Of a stretch of 64,000 bases of DNA, positions 43,677-55,296 are shown piece after piece. The notes under the pieces were generated by a model, which saw nothing but the letters and a program-made list of their open reading frames with translations, had not been told where the DNA came from and searched no databases. Position numbers and translations under genes: made by a program. The stretch comes from Capra hircus (Eukaryota; Chordata; Mammalia; Artiodactyla; Bovidae): contig NC_030824.1 of assembly GCF_001704415.2 (NCBI RefSeq), forward strand, positions 36,885,022 to 36,949,021, written 5' to 3'. The stretch's first letter is position 1. Each line of letters opens with the position of its first letter.

Positions 43677-43926
43677 CGGAGAAGGCAATGGCACCCCAAT
43701 CCAGTACTCTTGCCTGGAAAATCCCATGGACGGAGGAGCCTTGACTGAGCGACTTCATTTTCACTTTTCACTTTCATGCATTGGAGAAGGAAATGGCAAT
43801 CCACTCCAGTGTTCTTGCCTGGAGAATCCCAGGGATGGGGGAGCCTGGTGGGCTGCCATCTATGGGGTTGCACAGAGTTGGACACAACTGAAGCGACTTA
43901 GAAGCAGCAGCAGCAGCAGCAGCATG
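43677..43926 (+). mobile_element. Bov-A2 SINE with internal deletion and (AGC)n tail
   Basis: Two Bov-A units as at 25010, but the first lacks about 40 bases after 'cggaggagcct', joining directly to 'tgactgagcgacttc'. The tail is (AGC)6-7 at 43905-43924. CTAAGAGGC / CTGAGAGGC may be the target duplication. Confidence 0.93.
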
Positions 43927-45165
43927 CTGAGAGGCAGAGGAGAGGTTCCTGGGACGTGACAGGAGGGCTTGGAGAAACCAAGGGAGTGGTAAGGGAGAAG
44001 GGAGGGTCTCTCCAGGCTGAGGGAATGGAGTGGGGAAAGCCTGGAGAAGCAAGCATCTAGAGGTTTTGCAGCCCCTGCGAAAAAGGCTAGAAAGCTGTGC
44101 CCTGAGACTCTGCGGGACATTATACCACGTATACAAAATATACTATGTTGTATCTATTATACTGTATACTATATATACAAAAAGTTTTGGGAAGCCCCCC
44201 GGGACAGCACCCTATTTCTTTGTAGGCTTTACAGTCTATAGAAAGTCAAATTTCTTTTGTTTTTAGGGGAATCCTACTCTGTGGTAAAATTTCTACTTAG
44301 AAAAGTGCACAAATAATTGTGCATTAATAGCAGTGTTTCTTTGTTTTAAAGATAGCCTTTTAGGGTATTGGGGAGTGGTTTCAGCTTTCCTCAAACCACT
44401 GATTTCAGCAGTAAAGTTACATCTATTATGGTTTCTTATCCTAGGAATTTGACCTTATTTTTCCTGTGGGAAGAAGTTTCTTTAAAAGTGTAAACTCCAT
44501 TTCATTAAATAGATGGTTCACGCTGGAACAGTGATCTCAGGGAACTTCTGATTGTTTAACTTGCATTCATTAAAATAAGAAAACATGGCCCCTTAGATAA
44601 GGTGATGAAAGCAAATTTTTATTTATATCAATTTAATTGAGTAATGGATGTATGGCATATAGGAACGGGAAGAGTTTAAAACTTGAAGATATAATTTAAA
44701 ATTCTTTTTCTTGAAAACTTTGACCTAAAAAAGCTATTCTGTGTGGAGGGGGAACATAATAGAGCTGGAATGCTGTACGTGACTCTGTTCTATTAATGTA
44801 AACAGGAAGGATGGAGAACATTTTGATTTTTTCTTTCCCTTTGGCAAGCTCTCAGGCCAGCTTCCTGTGGGTGGAAATGGGCAATAAATAGCGGGGTATG
44901 CAGTGGCCTCTTTCTAGGCCTCCTGGTTACTAGCACTGGCAAGAGCTTCACTCCCTTGTTCTTTCTTCGTATTTTTAGAGTGTTGATTTTTTTTTCCCTT
45001 TCTCTGGGTTGAGGGTAAGGCAAGGGCCTGTCATTATCAGGGAGTGAGGTGAACCACAGAGGCTGGTTTCCCAAGAATCTGCATCCAGCTGCCAACCTGG
45101 TGGGTGAGAGTCATCAAGTTTAGTACCACAGGTGGTTTTCCTGTGAAAGTGAGACTTCCTTTAAA
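43927..45165. other. No gene seen
   Basis: A purine-rich stretch at 43930-44060 and an AT alternation near 44130-44180. Overlapping frames on the minus strand (86-120 codons) extend into the Bov-A2 tail, giving Ala/Leu runs from AGC repeats; they are not genes. 44800-45100 carries a 100-codon antisense frame without a domain. Confidence 0.45.
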
Positions 45166-45218
45166 GTAGTATGCACGCACGCGCGCACACACACACACAC
45201 ACAGACACACACACACAA
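45166..45218. repeat. (CA)n microsatellite with CG/CA alternation
   Basis: Starts with GCACGCACGCGCGCAC and continues as (CA)n with one AG interruption. Confidence 0.95.
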
Positions 45219-46889
45219 ATGCTATGCATCCCCTCACCCCTCCATCTGTCAATCTGAGAAAATATATCTCTTGTCCTTATTCTCTTCTGCAAAGATTACT
45301 GAACTGTGAGCATGATACTAAGTCATTCCTGAAGATGAGAAATCATTGCATTTTCTTCTCATGTTTTATGGTGATCCACCAAATACTTTTCTGTGGCTTT
45401 GACTAAAGGACAGAGTTTCCCCTTTTACTAATGAGAAGAAGTCATCTTGGTTTTTAAAAAGGCTTTGGAATTCCTAAAACAGAAATGGTTGCAATATTGA
45501 ACATTTTGGCCAGACTAAGGTATTTGGGGCTAGGGTAGGGGTGGCTAAAGGGGAGAAATGAAAAGAATAATGTTAGTTTTTTAGTTGATGACAATCAACC
45601 TTTAACATTCTTCAGGTGTAACAAAGTCACACTTACATATAGTGTTGCTATCAAGAGATGCCAAAAAATATGAGTTACAACTCTTTATTCTCATTGGAAG
45701 AAAAGAGAACTTTATCTTGGGGGTACTTCTGCATTTGGCAGAGGCACTTTCTCTTTAGGCAAACTAGACAGAACCCTCGTCAATTATTTTTTTCAAATTA
45801 AAATGCAAGGGTCCTTTTTAAGTGACCTTGGAACCTGTAACTGAGTACACACCTAGAGATCCTGTCAACTTGAGCTTGATTATCCTAATCTCCAGTCTGG
45901 AGGGCCATTGCTTTTTCAATTATGTCTGCCAGCTGCTGTTTCAGTCTTAGGAGATATCTGAACATCATCTGAGAAGCTGCAATAGAGAGCTGTGAAATCA
46001 TTAAATATTTGGTGTTTTGATGAGCCTAGGGGTGAAGAATGTGCTTTCCCGTCCTGGTAGGAAGATGATTGTTTTACATGGAGGTGACAGGATATTGTGC
46101 CTCTGCCTTCTAGGGGCAAGAGACGTATTTTAACGGGCATCTGGTATTATGTTTTAGAATACCACTGTCATGTGAGTCCCTCATGTTTTGAAAATGTCTC
46201 CTTTTTCATAAGAGAAATTGCGAAGTTGCATCACTGAATTTGTATGATTGGGGACAGGGCATCATACTTATGTTGGAGTTTCCAGTTTTATTTCATCTGC
46301 GATTACCTCATTCTTCAGAGTAGGGTAAGAATGACTTTGTGTACTTTCTATCTGGCTACTTCTTCCTAGGCTGATGATTAGGACAAACAACAAAGAAAAT
46401 TTTGTAGAAATTTTGCTTTATTGTCTGTTGGTAACCTTATAAGTTGTCTGAGGCTGACAACACATGATTCTAAGACCAGCATCCAGTTCTCTGAAGCCTC
46501 ACACTTTACAGACCCCTTTCAGTTTTACAACTGTGATGATCAGTGCTTTGGGGCGTTTGCTGAATAAGATGACGTAAGAATTTTAACTACCATTATCTTC
46601 ATTTTCGGGAATAGGTCTAAGGTCGCAGAACTCCAGGCTTTGACGTTACTTGAAAGGTCTTGTCCCATTTCTTATTGTAGAGATGGGGGCTAGGAAGGTG
46701 AAGTACCTCAGGTAGAGCCACATGGTTGCTCTGAGTGCCTGGTTGCAGGCTAGCTGTCATATTGGGGCATGTTTGGACCATGGTGACTGCTTCCTGTACA
46801 GACTCATGCACCTGGCCAGATATTTTATATACATATGGGCTTTGAGCGAGTACAAGCTGGAATCCTTGTACTAACACTGACCTCCTCAA
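45219..46889. other. Mostly repeat-free, no gene seen
   Basis: No frame above 90 codons and no named element, except a possible MIR scrap at 46670-46760 ('gggctaggaaggtgaagtac'). Confidence 0.45.
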
Positions 46890-47002
46890 ACCACATTTTT
46901 TAAAAATTATAAAATGATGATAATATTAGTCTCTATTTCTTACAAAGATTAAATCAGATAACCTATGTAAAAATTTAGCCCATAGTAAGTACCCTATGAA
47001 TG
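46890..47002 (-). repeat. MIR SINE fragment
   Basis: 'aaaatgatgataatattagt', 'aagattaaatcagataacct' and 'gcccatagtaagtaccctat' are antisense MIR in order. Confidence 0.75.
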
Positions 47003-48300
47003 TTGTTTTCAGTCACTAAGATGTATCTGACTCTTTGGGACTTCATGGACTATAGCACAATAGGCTTTCCTGTTCTTCACTATCTCCCAGAGTTTGCTCA
47101 AACTCATGTTTATTGAGTTGGTGATGGTATCTAACTATTTCATTCTCTGTCACCCCCTTCTCCTCCTGCCCTTGATCTTTCCCAGCATCAGGGTCTTTTC
47201 TAGTGAGTCTGCTCTTCATATCAGGTGGCCAAATGATTAGAGCTTCAGCTTCAGCCTCAGTCCTTCCAATGAATACTCAGGGTTGATTTCCTTTTAAGAT
47301 TGACTAGTTTGATCTCCTTGCTGTTCAAGGGATTCTCAAGAGTCTTCTCCTGCACCACAATTCAAAAGCATCAAGTTTTCAGTGCTCTGCCTTCTTTATG
47401 GTCCAAAACTCACATCCATACACAACTATTGGAAAAACCATAGTTTTGACTAGATGGACCTTTGTTGGCAAAGAGATGTCTTTGCTTTTTAATATGCTGT
47501 CTAACCTCTTGATGAAAGTGAAAGTGGAGAGTAAAAAAGTTGGCTTAAAGCTCAACATTCAGAAAACGAAGATCATGGCATCTGGTCCCATGACTTCATG
47601 GGAAATAGATGGAGAAACAGTGGAAACAGTATCAGACTTTATTTTTGGGGGCTCCAAATTCACTGCAGATGGTGACTGTAGTCATGAAATTAAAAGACGC
47701 TTACTCCTTGGGAGAAAAGTTATGACCAACCTAGATAGCATATTCAAAAGCAGAGACATTACTTTGCCAACAAAGGTCTGTCTAGTCAAGGCTATGGTTT
47801 TTCCAGTAGTCATGTATGGATGTGAGAGCTGGACTGTGAAGAAAGCTGAGCGCTGAGGAATTGATGCTTTTGAACTGTGGTGTTGGAGAAGACTCTTGAG
47901 AGTCCCTTGGACTGTGAGGAGATCCAACCAGTCCATTCTGAAGGAGATCAGCCCTGGGATTTCTTTGGAAGGAATGATGCTGAAGCTGAAACTCCAGTAC
48001 TCTGGCCACCTCATGCGAAGTGTTGACTTATTGGAAAAGACTCTAATGCTGGGAGGGATTGGGGGCAGGAGGAAAAGGGAATGACAAAGGATGAGATGGC
48101 TGGATGGCATCACGGACTCGATGGCTGTGAGTCTGAGTGAACTCCGGGAGTTGGTGATGGACAGGGAGGCCTGGCGTGCTGCAATTCATGGGGTCGCAAA
48201 GAGTCAGACATGACTGAGCAACTGAGCTGAGCTGAGCTGAGGCTTATCATAGCTTTCTTTCCAAGGAGCAAGCATCTTTTAGTTTCATGGCTGCAGTCAT
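47003..48300 (-). mobile_element. BovB LINE 3' fragment, split by a second BovB
   Basis: Antisense BovB in two collinear blocks, 47003-47503 and 48241-48300. The left block ends 'aatatgctgtcta', the right block resumes 'ggcttatcatagctttcttt', exactly where the BovB sequence continues. The join therefore proves that the plus-strand copy between them arrived later. Confidence 0.9.
47504..48240 (+). mobile_element. BovB LINE 3' fragment inserted into an antisense BovB
   Basis: Begins 'cctcttgatgaaagtgaaag' and ends in (GCTGA)n. Its coding part is open from 47506 to about 47855 (LKLNIQKTKIMASGP..., SRDITLPTK..., WTVKKAER) and then stops; the rest lies in another frame. No target duplication is visible at the junctions. 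The 152-codon frame that begins at 47398 is a fusion of antisense and sense BovB. Confidence 0.93.
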
Positions 48301-48424
48301 AAGTAACTATGAACGTTAGTTATTATTATTGTTAGGATCAATTATATGAATCATTTAAAATACTTTCAAACCATTGTTATAAATTCTACCTTTTAAAACT
48401 AGTAAACTATTATAAGTTCACCCC

Positions 48425-48545
48425 ATTCATCTAATATGCTTATTAAATGTCTGCTGTGTGCAAAACAGTGCTAAGTACTGTGCTATCTTTTGTACATAGA
48501 AATATAAATAAGAAATAATCCTTTCCCTCTAAGGGTCTGTGTGTA
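48425..48545 (-). repeat. L2 or MIR terminal scrap
   Basis: 'tattaaatgtctgctgtgtg' then 'acagtgctaagtactgtgct' resembles the antisense terminal block shared by L2 and MIR. A short TGTA/TG tract follows at 48537-48563. Confidence 0.5.
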
Positions 48546-49779
48546 TATGTGTGTATGTGTGTACGGCAGAATGCAAGTAACATGAAATGGGGGTTAAAAA
48601 ATGGTAGAAGTAAAGTTTGGTGATATGATCTTGCTCTGTGTCTATTCTTCCTGTTACTGGCACATCATTTCTATTTATGAGTTTGTCTCCCAGTAACTTC
48701 ACTCTATTTTTACAACTTCCAATAATTTCTTAAACTCCTGGTCTCCCTTTAAGAGAGGCTAATTCCACTATATTCAGGAAAACTGCTAAGACGATCAGCT
48801 GCCCCCCTTCCTACTCCTCTTGGAACAGTCTGCCTTTTTTTTTTTACATGCACATAAGAGCAATATTCTCTAGTGGACTTTAATGTTTATAATATTTCTG
48901 AGAACATGATTGTCTGGGGATAAGGGCAGATTTTTCTTACTGAAAACTTACATCAAATTTTTTTCTTAAAGGTTCTCTACCACAGAGTTATAGAGAACAG
49001 AAATATCCTACTTTCTGTGGCATCTTCGTTCATCCACCAGTATTTCCACCCATTCTAGGGCTGTGATTTCTCATTAGTTGGGGGTTATGTAAATAAATAC
49101 TGAGTATTTACCCTCTTATCTTGAGTACTGTCTCAATTCTGTTACCTATATTTTCTGTTTCTTGCTGTTAAAAATATCCATGTCTCTTTTGTCTTCAAGT
49201 AAGTACCAAGTAGTCTTCTCATGTTTTAAATTTATAATGTCATCTCATTAAGAAAGAAAAAAGGCATCTTTATTTCCCTCTTAAGAGTAAGCTCATGGAA
49301 TGCATATATACATTTTGCACCCATACATCTCTTTACTGCTCACCCTCCACACACCCAGCCCTTACTATCTGCCATTTGGCAGGAATCCCTTGTAGCATGG
49401 CCATCTTTCGTCTGTATCCAAAGTGTTTTTTTGGTTCTGATTTTGTCTTTCAAAATATTAATCACATCTGAGCCAACATTGGTGGTAGCTGAGTTTCATA
49501 TTTATCCTCACATGTTACCGATTTCTTTCTCTCTTCTGACCACGAGGATCCCTGGCAACCCTACGAAATGCAACCTCTGATGTGTCTTCAAGTTGTCTAC
49601 CATGCCTAGGTGACTTGTAAGTCCATACATGCAGCTCTTACTGTAACAGACACAGGTCCAAAGAAACACACCATTATCAGAAACCTCTCTATTTGGATAT
49701 CTCAAAACTTTTGGTTGCAATGATGCAACCAAAGTAGATTAAAAAAATGGTCAAGTAACTATTTCGTATGAGTCAACCT
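48546..49779. other. No gene or clear repeat seen
   Basis: AT-rich; T9 near 48837. The antisense 74-codon frame at 49508-49732 has no domain. Confidence 0.5.
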
Positions 49780-49793
49780 AATAGTTATGTCCC

Positions 49794-49981
49794 TGGGCTT
49801 CCCAGGTGGCTCAGCGGGTAAAGAATCCGCCTGTAGTGCAGGAGATGCAGGTCCAGTCCCTGTGTCAGGAAGGTCCTCTGGAGGAGGGCGTGGCAACCCA
49901 CTCCAGTATTCCTGCCCGAAGAATCCCATGGACAGAGGAGCCTGGCGGGCTACAGACACGACTAAGCCACAGAACACGCAC
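49794..49981 (+). mobile_element. Bov-tA SINE with 14-bp target duplication
   Basis: Head 'tgggcttcccaggtggctca', body 'cactccagtattcctgccc', shortened near the end. AATAGTTATGTCCC (49780-49793) and AATAGTTACGCCCC (49982-49995) flank it, two differences. Confidence 0.95.
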
Positions 49982-49995
49982 AATAGTTACGCCCC

Positions 49996-50272
49996 CAGAC
50001 TGAAGTTATTGCTTTCTCCAAACCTTCATTTTCTCCAGCCAGCCTCTTACTCCAAGCTCTGGACAGTTGGTTGCCAGGTTAGTTATGTTGGAGACAAGAG
50101 TAGCTACACCCTCTTTTCTCTGCCTCTCTTGTTTCTCCTCCATTTCCCCTTATAGCTATTCTCTTGTGTTTTCTTCCTAACCATGGTATCCCTGGAGTGT
50201 CATAAGGAAGCTTGCATATCCCTTTGTATAATCTGATCTATCCCCAGGAGCACTGATTCTTAGGTAATATGG
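49996..50272. other. Spacer, nothing recognised
   Basis: Pyrimidine-rich unique sequence between two SINEs. No gene seen. Confidence 0.5.
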
Positions 50273-50280
50273 GTTTGTTT

Positions 50281-50511
50281 GGGTTTCCCCGGTGGCTCTA
50301 GTGGTAAAGAGTTTGCCTGCCAATGCAGGAGACGGGAGAGTTCCAGATTCGATCCCTTGGTTGGGAAGATCCCCTGGTGGAGGGCATGGCAACCCACTCC
50401 AGTATTCTTGTCTGGAGAATCGCATGGACAGAGAAACCTGGCAGGCTCCGGTTCATAGAGTTGCGCAGAATTGGACATGACTGAAGTGACTCAGCATGCA
50501 GGCATGCATGT
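50281..50511 (+). mobile_element. Bov-tA SINE with 8-bp target duplication
   Basis: Head 'gggtttccccggtggctcta', B-box 'gattcgatccc', end 'gaagtgactcagcatgcagg'. GTTTGTTT at 50273-50280 and 50512-50519. Confidence 0.95.
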
Positions 50512-50674
50512 GTTTGTTTATCATCACTTCTTTGGAGGGTCTTTTGTATCTCTTGTTTGAACTTAAAACAATACTTGTGATTAGATACAAGGTTCTTTCC
50601 TGCACAATTTTTCATCATGTAGCTCCTACTCTCCCCTGGGTCTTTTAGTTTAATAAACTACTGTTAAACTTCAG

Positions 50675-50835
50675 TAAGCTTTGATTTTCTCACCTGTAAA
50701 TTTGGACTAATAATATGAATAGTCTCATAAGGTAGTTGTTGAAAGGAACTTAATGCATATAGATGACTTAGAACAGTGCCTGGGAGGCAGTAAGCTCTTA
50801 TTAAAGGTTAATTATGCTGAAAAAAAAAAAAAAAA
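50675..50835 (-). repeat. MIR SINE and adjoining A15 run
   Basis: 'gattttctcacctgtaaatt', 'cataaggtagttgttgaaag' and 'agtgcctgggaggcagtaag' are antisense MIR; an uninterrupted A run follows at 50820-50835. Confidence 0.75.
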
Positions 50836-52207
50836 CCTGAGAAGATTCATTATCATGTGATGGGGTCAAAGTTCTTTTGTTGTTTTCTTTATTTTTGTTA
50901 GATCAAAACCAAACCACACAGAGTATCCACAGCTTTTTAAGGAATCATGTTTAATTCTGGGTCTGTAATAAAGCTTTTGGTTCATTCTTACTTGTCTTGA
51001 TTTAATTTCACCCTCCTTAATTATAGTTCTTTTTACTGATGGTTAAAAAAAATGTTTAAAAAAGGTGTTTAAAAAATCATGTACTCTTTAGGAAGTATTT
51101 AATATCAAGTATTCCATCAAAGGATTGCTATGAAGAAAATCTTTCGGTAAAGGTGATTCTCAAACGTTAGTTCACTGAAATGGCCCAAGAAATATAGCAA
51201 GGGGATTTGTGCTGCGGTAATAATCTTTGAAGTCTAGTCGCCTGCCTTTAATTTTGCAGTAAGCGCCTAATCTCATTAGATTTCATACACTCAGTGTTTG
51301 CACTTGCACAAAAGCTGTCCAAACAAAGCCAAAATGTTGACACCACCGTCCTCTGATGGCATTTAGAATGAATATATTAAACACACTTGCACTAGCCTTG
51401 CATTAAGCTAAGAAATAAATTTTGAACTTTGAACTCAGCAGGATAAAAAAGCTTTACTTGATAGCTGAGCAATTGTGTGGTAGCATGGTATGGGGAATTC
51501 ATTGTGTTGTTCGGAGAATCCAAACTGGCAAACATTCTCTACATACAGTAGGCACCGCACAAGTAAAGAATTAAAAGTAAGGAACAGTCTTCAAATCCTG
51601 TTGTTAGGGACCTAAATGGAAAGTAAAGTGGGCTGGTGGATTTGCTTTGAAATTCACTGAATAAACTTTGATTAAATTCACTTCAGAGAAGGACTCAAAA
51701 TGAAAGACTGTCTTTTTAGTTAGTGTGCGAGAGTATGTCTTTATTCCATTCACCTTGCTAATTTACACATTTAGAAATTCTCTTTGAAAATCTGGCAATC
51801 TTATCTTTTTATTGAAGGTTTGGAAGCTGACGATTATAAAGAGAGCTCAAATAATAAGAACTGTTTGTCCCTTTTCATAGAATGAAGATAGCAGCAAGGC
51901 TGGAATTGAGAATTAACTAAATCTAATGGCTGGGGGTATTTAATGGTTTCTAATGAGATAGTACCTAAAAGAAATAGATTTCCCCATAGAAATGTATAAA
52001 TGTTTATAAACCTGCATACCTGGAGCATGGCCATCGATTAAGAAGTGGGTGCCAGCAACCTTTGATCAAGGTGAATAGTTATTGTAAAGTCCACACACAC
52101 AAATTTGTGCATGTTCCTTACTGAGAATCTCATAGTTGTCAGTCCAGTTGCTTTCACTGTTACTTGACATGTTGTTTTGTCTTGGGTATTTGCTTTTGGC
52201 TTATATT
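50836..52207. other. Repeat-free stretch, no gene seen; DR1-like site at 51423-51435
   Basis: No named element in about 1.3 kb and no frame above 66 codons. A direct repeat TGAACT-T-TGAACT lies at 51423-51435. The 51200-51480 part carries clustered homeobox-like ATTA/TAAT and ACAAAG words, which is suggestive only. Confidence 0.45.
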
Positions 52208-52218
52208 AAGGGAATTTT

Positions 52219-52414
52219 GGGCTTCTTTTGTGGCTCAGCTGGTAAAGAATCTTGCCTGCAGTGTGGGAGACTGGGTTCGATCCCTGGGTTGGGAAGATCT
52301 CCTGGAGAAGGGAAAGGCTACCCACTCCAGTATTCTGGCCTGGAAAGCTCCATGGACTATATAGTCAGTCTGTGGGGTCGCAGAGTCAGACACAACTGAG
52401 CGACTTTCACTTTC
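52219..52414 (+). mobile_element. Bov-tA SINE
   Basis: Head 'gggcttcttttgtggctcag', B-box 'ggttcgatccc', end 'gagcgactttcactttca'. AAGGGAATTTT (52208-52218) and AAGGGACTTTG (52415-52425) form an imperfect target duplication. Confidence 0.95.
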
Positions 52415-52425
52415 AAGGGACTTTG

Positions 52426-53360
52426 AAAAGAAACACTATTCAAAATACATTACACTAGTGATTTTCAGAGCACCATTGAAGACATTATCTGTTGTATCTT
52501 ATATCATCCTTATTATCAACACCATGGAAGAAAGTGTCTTTGGTTTTCATGTCAAGAGTGGTAGTATTTTTTCCTTTTTTAATAGCTGGCTTGTTTTTAC
52601 TTTCTGATCATTGTGAACCTGTAACTAACTGATCACATTTCCATCCTCACTTTCGCTTCCAGGAAGCTTAGAGATCTATGTGCTACCTAGTGCCAGCCAT
52701 TAAAGGGCAGCAGAGTATGCAGCCTGTGAGTGCGTGACTCTTGACTTTATTATTTGCCTCTTCTTATTTTCCTTTTGTTCACATTCATTCAACAGTCATT
52801 ACCTTTTTCACCCCCCAAGTTATGCAAAGCCACATATCCTTTGTAGAGAAGGATATACATATACACATTCATAAATTTGTAGATTCATACATTCACAAAT
52901 TCATAGTTATATGGTTTCCCAAATGACAGCAAATTAGAAGCTGGGAATTAGGAGGTGAGGGATGATTGCTAGAGAAAGGACATTAGGAATGTCAACTGAT
53001 AATCTCTGTTGAGGACACGAGGAAGCTGTCAGAAGAGACAAGTGTGGGAACTCTAAAACATAGCTTCCCAAGACTGTTCTAGAAAGGGCTGGAATAACCT
53101 ACGTGTCTCTCCAATCCAATAATTGGTAATAGTTTCAATTCTGCATGTGTTGTTAAAAAGTAAGATCATTAATAAGATTAGATTATGTTATATTCCACAT
53201 ATTTTTCTTAATAAGGCAGTCTAATAACACTGCCTTTAGAAAGATGTACCTAAAAAAACTGGGTGTCTTCCAAGGACCAAATTTCAGTTGAGAAAATTAA
53301 CTCAGCCAAAAACCTTTTCTTCTCAGTGGGTTGAATGAAGGTGTTCTTATGAAATTACCA
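52426..53360. other. No gene or clear repeat seen
   Basis: AT-rich. A loose (CATTCA)-like run at 52855-52910 accounts for the Ile/His-rich short frame. Confidence 0.5.
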
Positions 53361-53565
53361 GGGTTTCCCAGGTGGCTCACTGGTAAAGAATCTGCCTACC
53401 AATGCAGAAGTTGTGGGTTTTGATCCCTGAGTTCCCTGGAGAAGGAAATGGCAACCCATTCCAGTATTCTTGCCTGGGAAATCCCATGGACAGAGGAGCC
53501 TGGTGGGCTACAGTCTACAGGGTCACAAAAGAGTTGGACATGACTTAGGGACTGAGACAACAGCA
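53361..53565 (+). mobile_element. Bov-tA SINE
   Basis: Head 'gggtttcccaggtggctcac', body 'ttccagtattcttgcctggg', tail (CAA)n. A small deletion removes part of the 'gggaagatcccctgg' joint. ATTACCA / ATCACCA may be the target duplication. Confidence 0.93.
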
Positions 53566-54002
53566 ACAAAAATATCACCACATGCAAAACAACTATTTCA
53601 TGACCAGATTTAAAATTAACACCTCATTTCTGAACAAACCACTGTAATAGCATATTCAAGAAACTGGTCTGCACTATGGCATCACCTGAACTGACTTGCC
53701 ATCAAGGACAGCTTGGGCTAATCAAGAGTGAAAATAGGAGGATGATTCATCACCCATGAAGGGGAAGTTTAGTTCCAAGGGCTCAGTGGGAATTTGGTTT
53801 AGATGGAAGCTGGATAATAGCAAGCTAATGTCTCTTTGGCTCAGTCACCTTTTCTTTTCACAAGATGCCAGAAGTTCCTTAGCTCCCTGGCCTGCAGGAA
53901 AGGGGTGAGGTGGAGTGCGTTGCAGTGAGAGATGAAGATATTTAATTCTCCTTGTAAATGAACAAAGGCAATAGAGCTATTACCTGAGCCAGCAGGGCAC
54001 AA
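53566..54002. other. No gene seen
   Basis: Nothing recognised. Confidence 0.5.
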
Positions 54003-54210
54003 TGTTTAAACGGATGGACTCCTGCAGCAGAATTCCTGGGTTTAAATCTTGGCTCTACTAGTTACTTGCTATGGGGTCTTAGATTTACTTAACTTCACTG
54101 TGACTTTGAAATTTTGTGTCTCTGGCTTCAAAATGAGACTAGTGAAATTCCATACTGCAAGGGGTTGTTGTGAGATTTGCTGTAAGTGAAGTGCTTAAAA
54201 CAGTAGGGGA
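54003..54210 (-). repeat. MIR SINE, near full length
   Basis: 'gatggactcctgcagcagaa', 'aaatcttggctctactagtt' , 'ctggcttcaaaatgagacta' and 'ggggttgttgtgagatttgc' cover almost the whole antisense MIR. Confidence 0.8.
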
Positions 54211-54549
54211 CTATATTCAATATATTTTGTTATATAAATTCAGATATTAAAATTACTGTTTGTTAATTATTAAATAATCCTAAATATTGTCTTTGCATTC
54301 AGAAGAAGGCAGAAATTTATTTCACTTCTAAGGTAGAATAAATTGCCCCTTTCTCATAACATGACATTAAGTTTTCTCTTCACAGTACATTTGCAAATTT
54401 TGTGAATGTCTTTATTTTATTCTGTTTACATGCCGCTGAAAATGCTTAAGAAGACAGTGTAGTGTGGAGGCATGGATTTGACTTTTGGCAGAAATAGTTT
54501 TTGAGGCTATTAATAATTCCATGTAGCAAACCATAGATCTCATTTTTTT
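54211..54549. other. No gene seen
   Basis: AT-rich; nothing recognised. Confidence 0.5.
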
Positions 54550-54564
54550 AAAAGGTTTATTTTA

Positions 54565-54792
54565 TTTAATTTTTTTTTAATTTTATTAATTTTTTTATTT
54601 TTTAAATTTTAAAATCTTTAATTCTTACATGCGTTCCCAAACATGAACCCCCCTCCCACCTCCCTCCCCATAACATCTCTCTGGGTCATCCCCATGCACC
54701 AGCTCCAAGCATGCTGTATCCTGCATCAGATATAGACTGGCGATTCAATTCTTACATCATAGTATACATGTTAGAATGTCATTCTCCCAAAT
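54565..54792 (-). mobile_element. Ruminant L1 3' UTR insertion with perfect 15-bp target duplication
   Basis: On the minus strand: 'gctggtgcatggggatgacc', 'gggagggaggtgggagggg', 'tttgggaacgcatgtaagaa', then an A-rich tail. AAAAGGTTTATTTTA occurs at 54550-54564 and 54793-54807. The element is truncated to its last ~230 bases, a standard outcome of target-primed reverse transcription. Confidence 0.92.
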
Positions 54793-54807
54793 AAAAGGTT
54801 TATTTTA

Positions 54808-55209
54808 AATGTGGCTTTAATCTCATTTAAAAGTTTACAGAACCACATTACAAAAATTTGTCTGTGCTTTACTCAGTTCAATCACATGAACAAAATATTC
54901 CACTGCTATGGAATAAACTATATGGTGTATTTCCATCCAGTCTCCTTTGTGTGTATGGGCGTGTGTGGGTATGTATATGTGTTAGTAACAGCGATTCTCA
55001 AACAATTTTTTTCCTGCCATACTTAATGGGCTTTACTTAAACATTTTCAAAATATTTCTATAAGCATTTCCTAACATGTTGACTGTATTCTACCTCTTCA
55101 CTGAAATAGACATAAAATCATTTGTAAATCTTAACATCTTAATTGATTACTTGCTAGTCAGTATCAACCAGATGGGCAAGTCTGTATTTTGTCTTTTCAC
55201 TTATTTATT
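54808..55209. other. No gene seen
   Basis: The 71- and 60-codon frames overlap in different phases and have no domain. Confidence 0.5.
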
Positions 55210-55264
55210 TTCACTTCAGTATTATTTATTTTAGAAATTGTTGTTTTGAAGGTATTTCAAGCAT

Positions 55265-55296
<32 letters not shown>

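Noticed and set aside
43774..44136. 120-codon antisense frame with Ala and Leu runs
   Set aside because: The runs are translated (AGC)n from the Bov-A2 tail.
47398..47856. 152-codon frame with BovB similarity, apparently a larger BovB protein
   Set aside because: Its first third is antisense BovB fused by the nested insertion; it is an accident of the junction.
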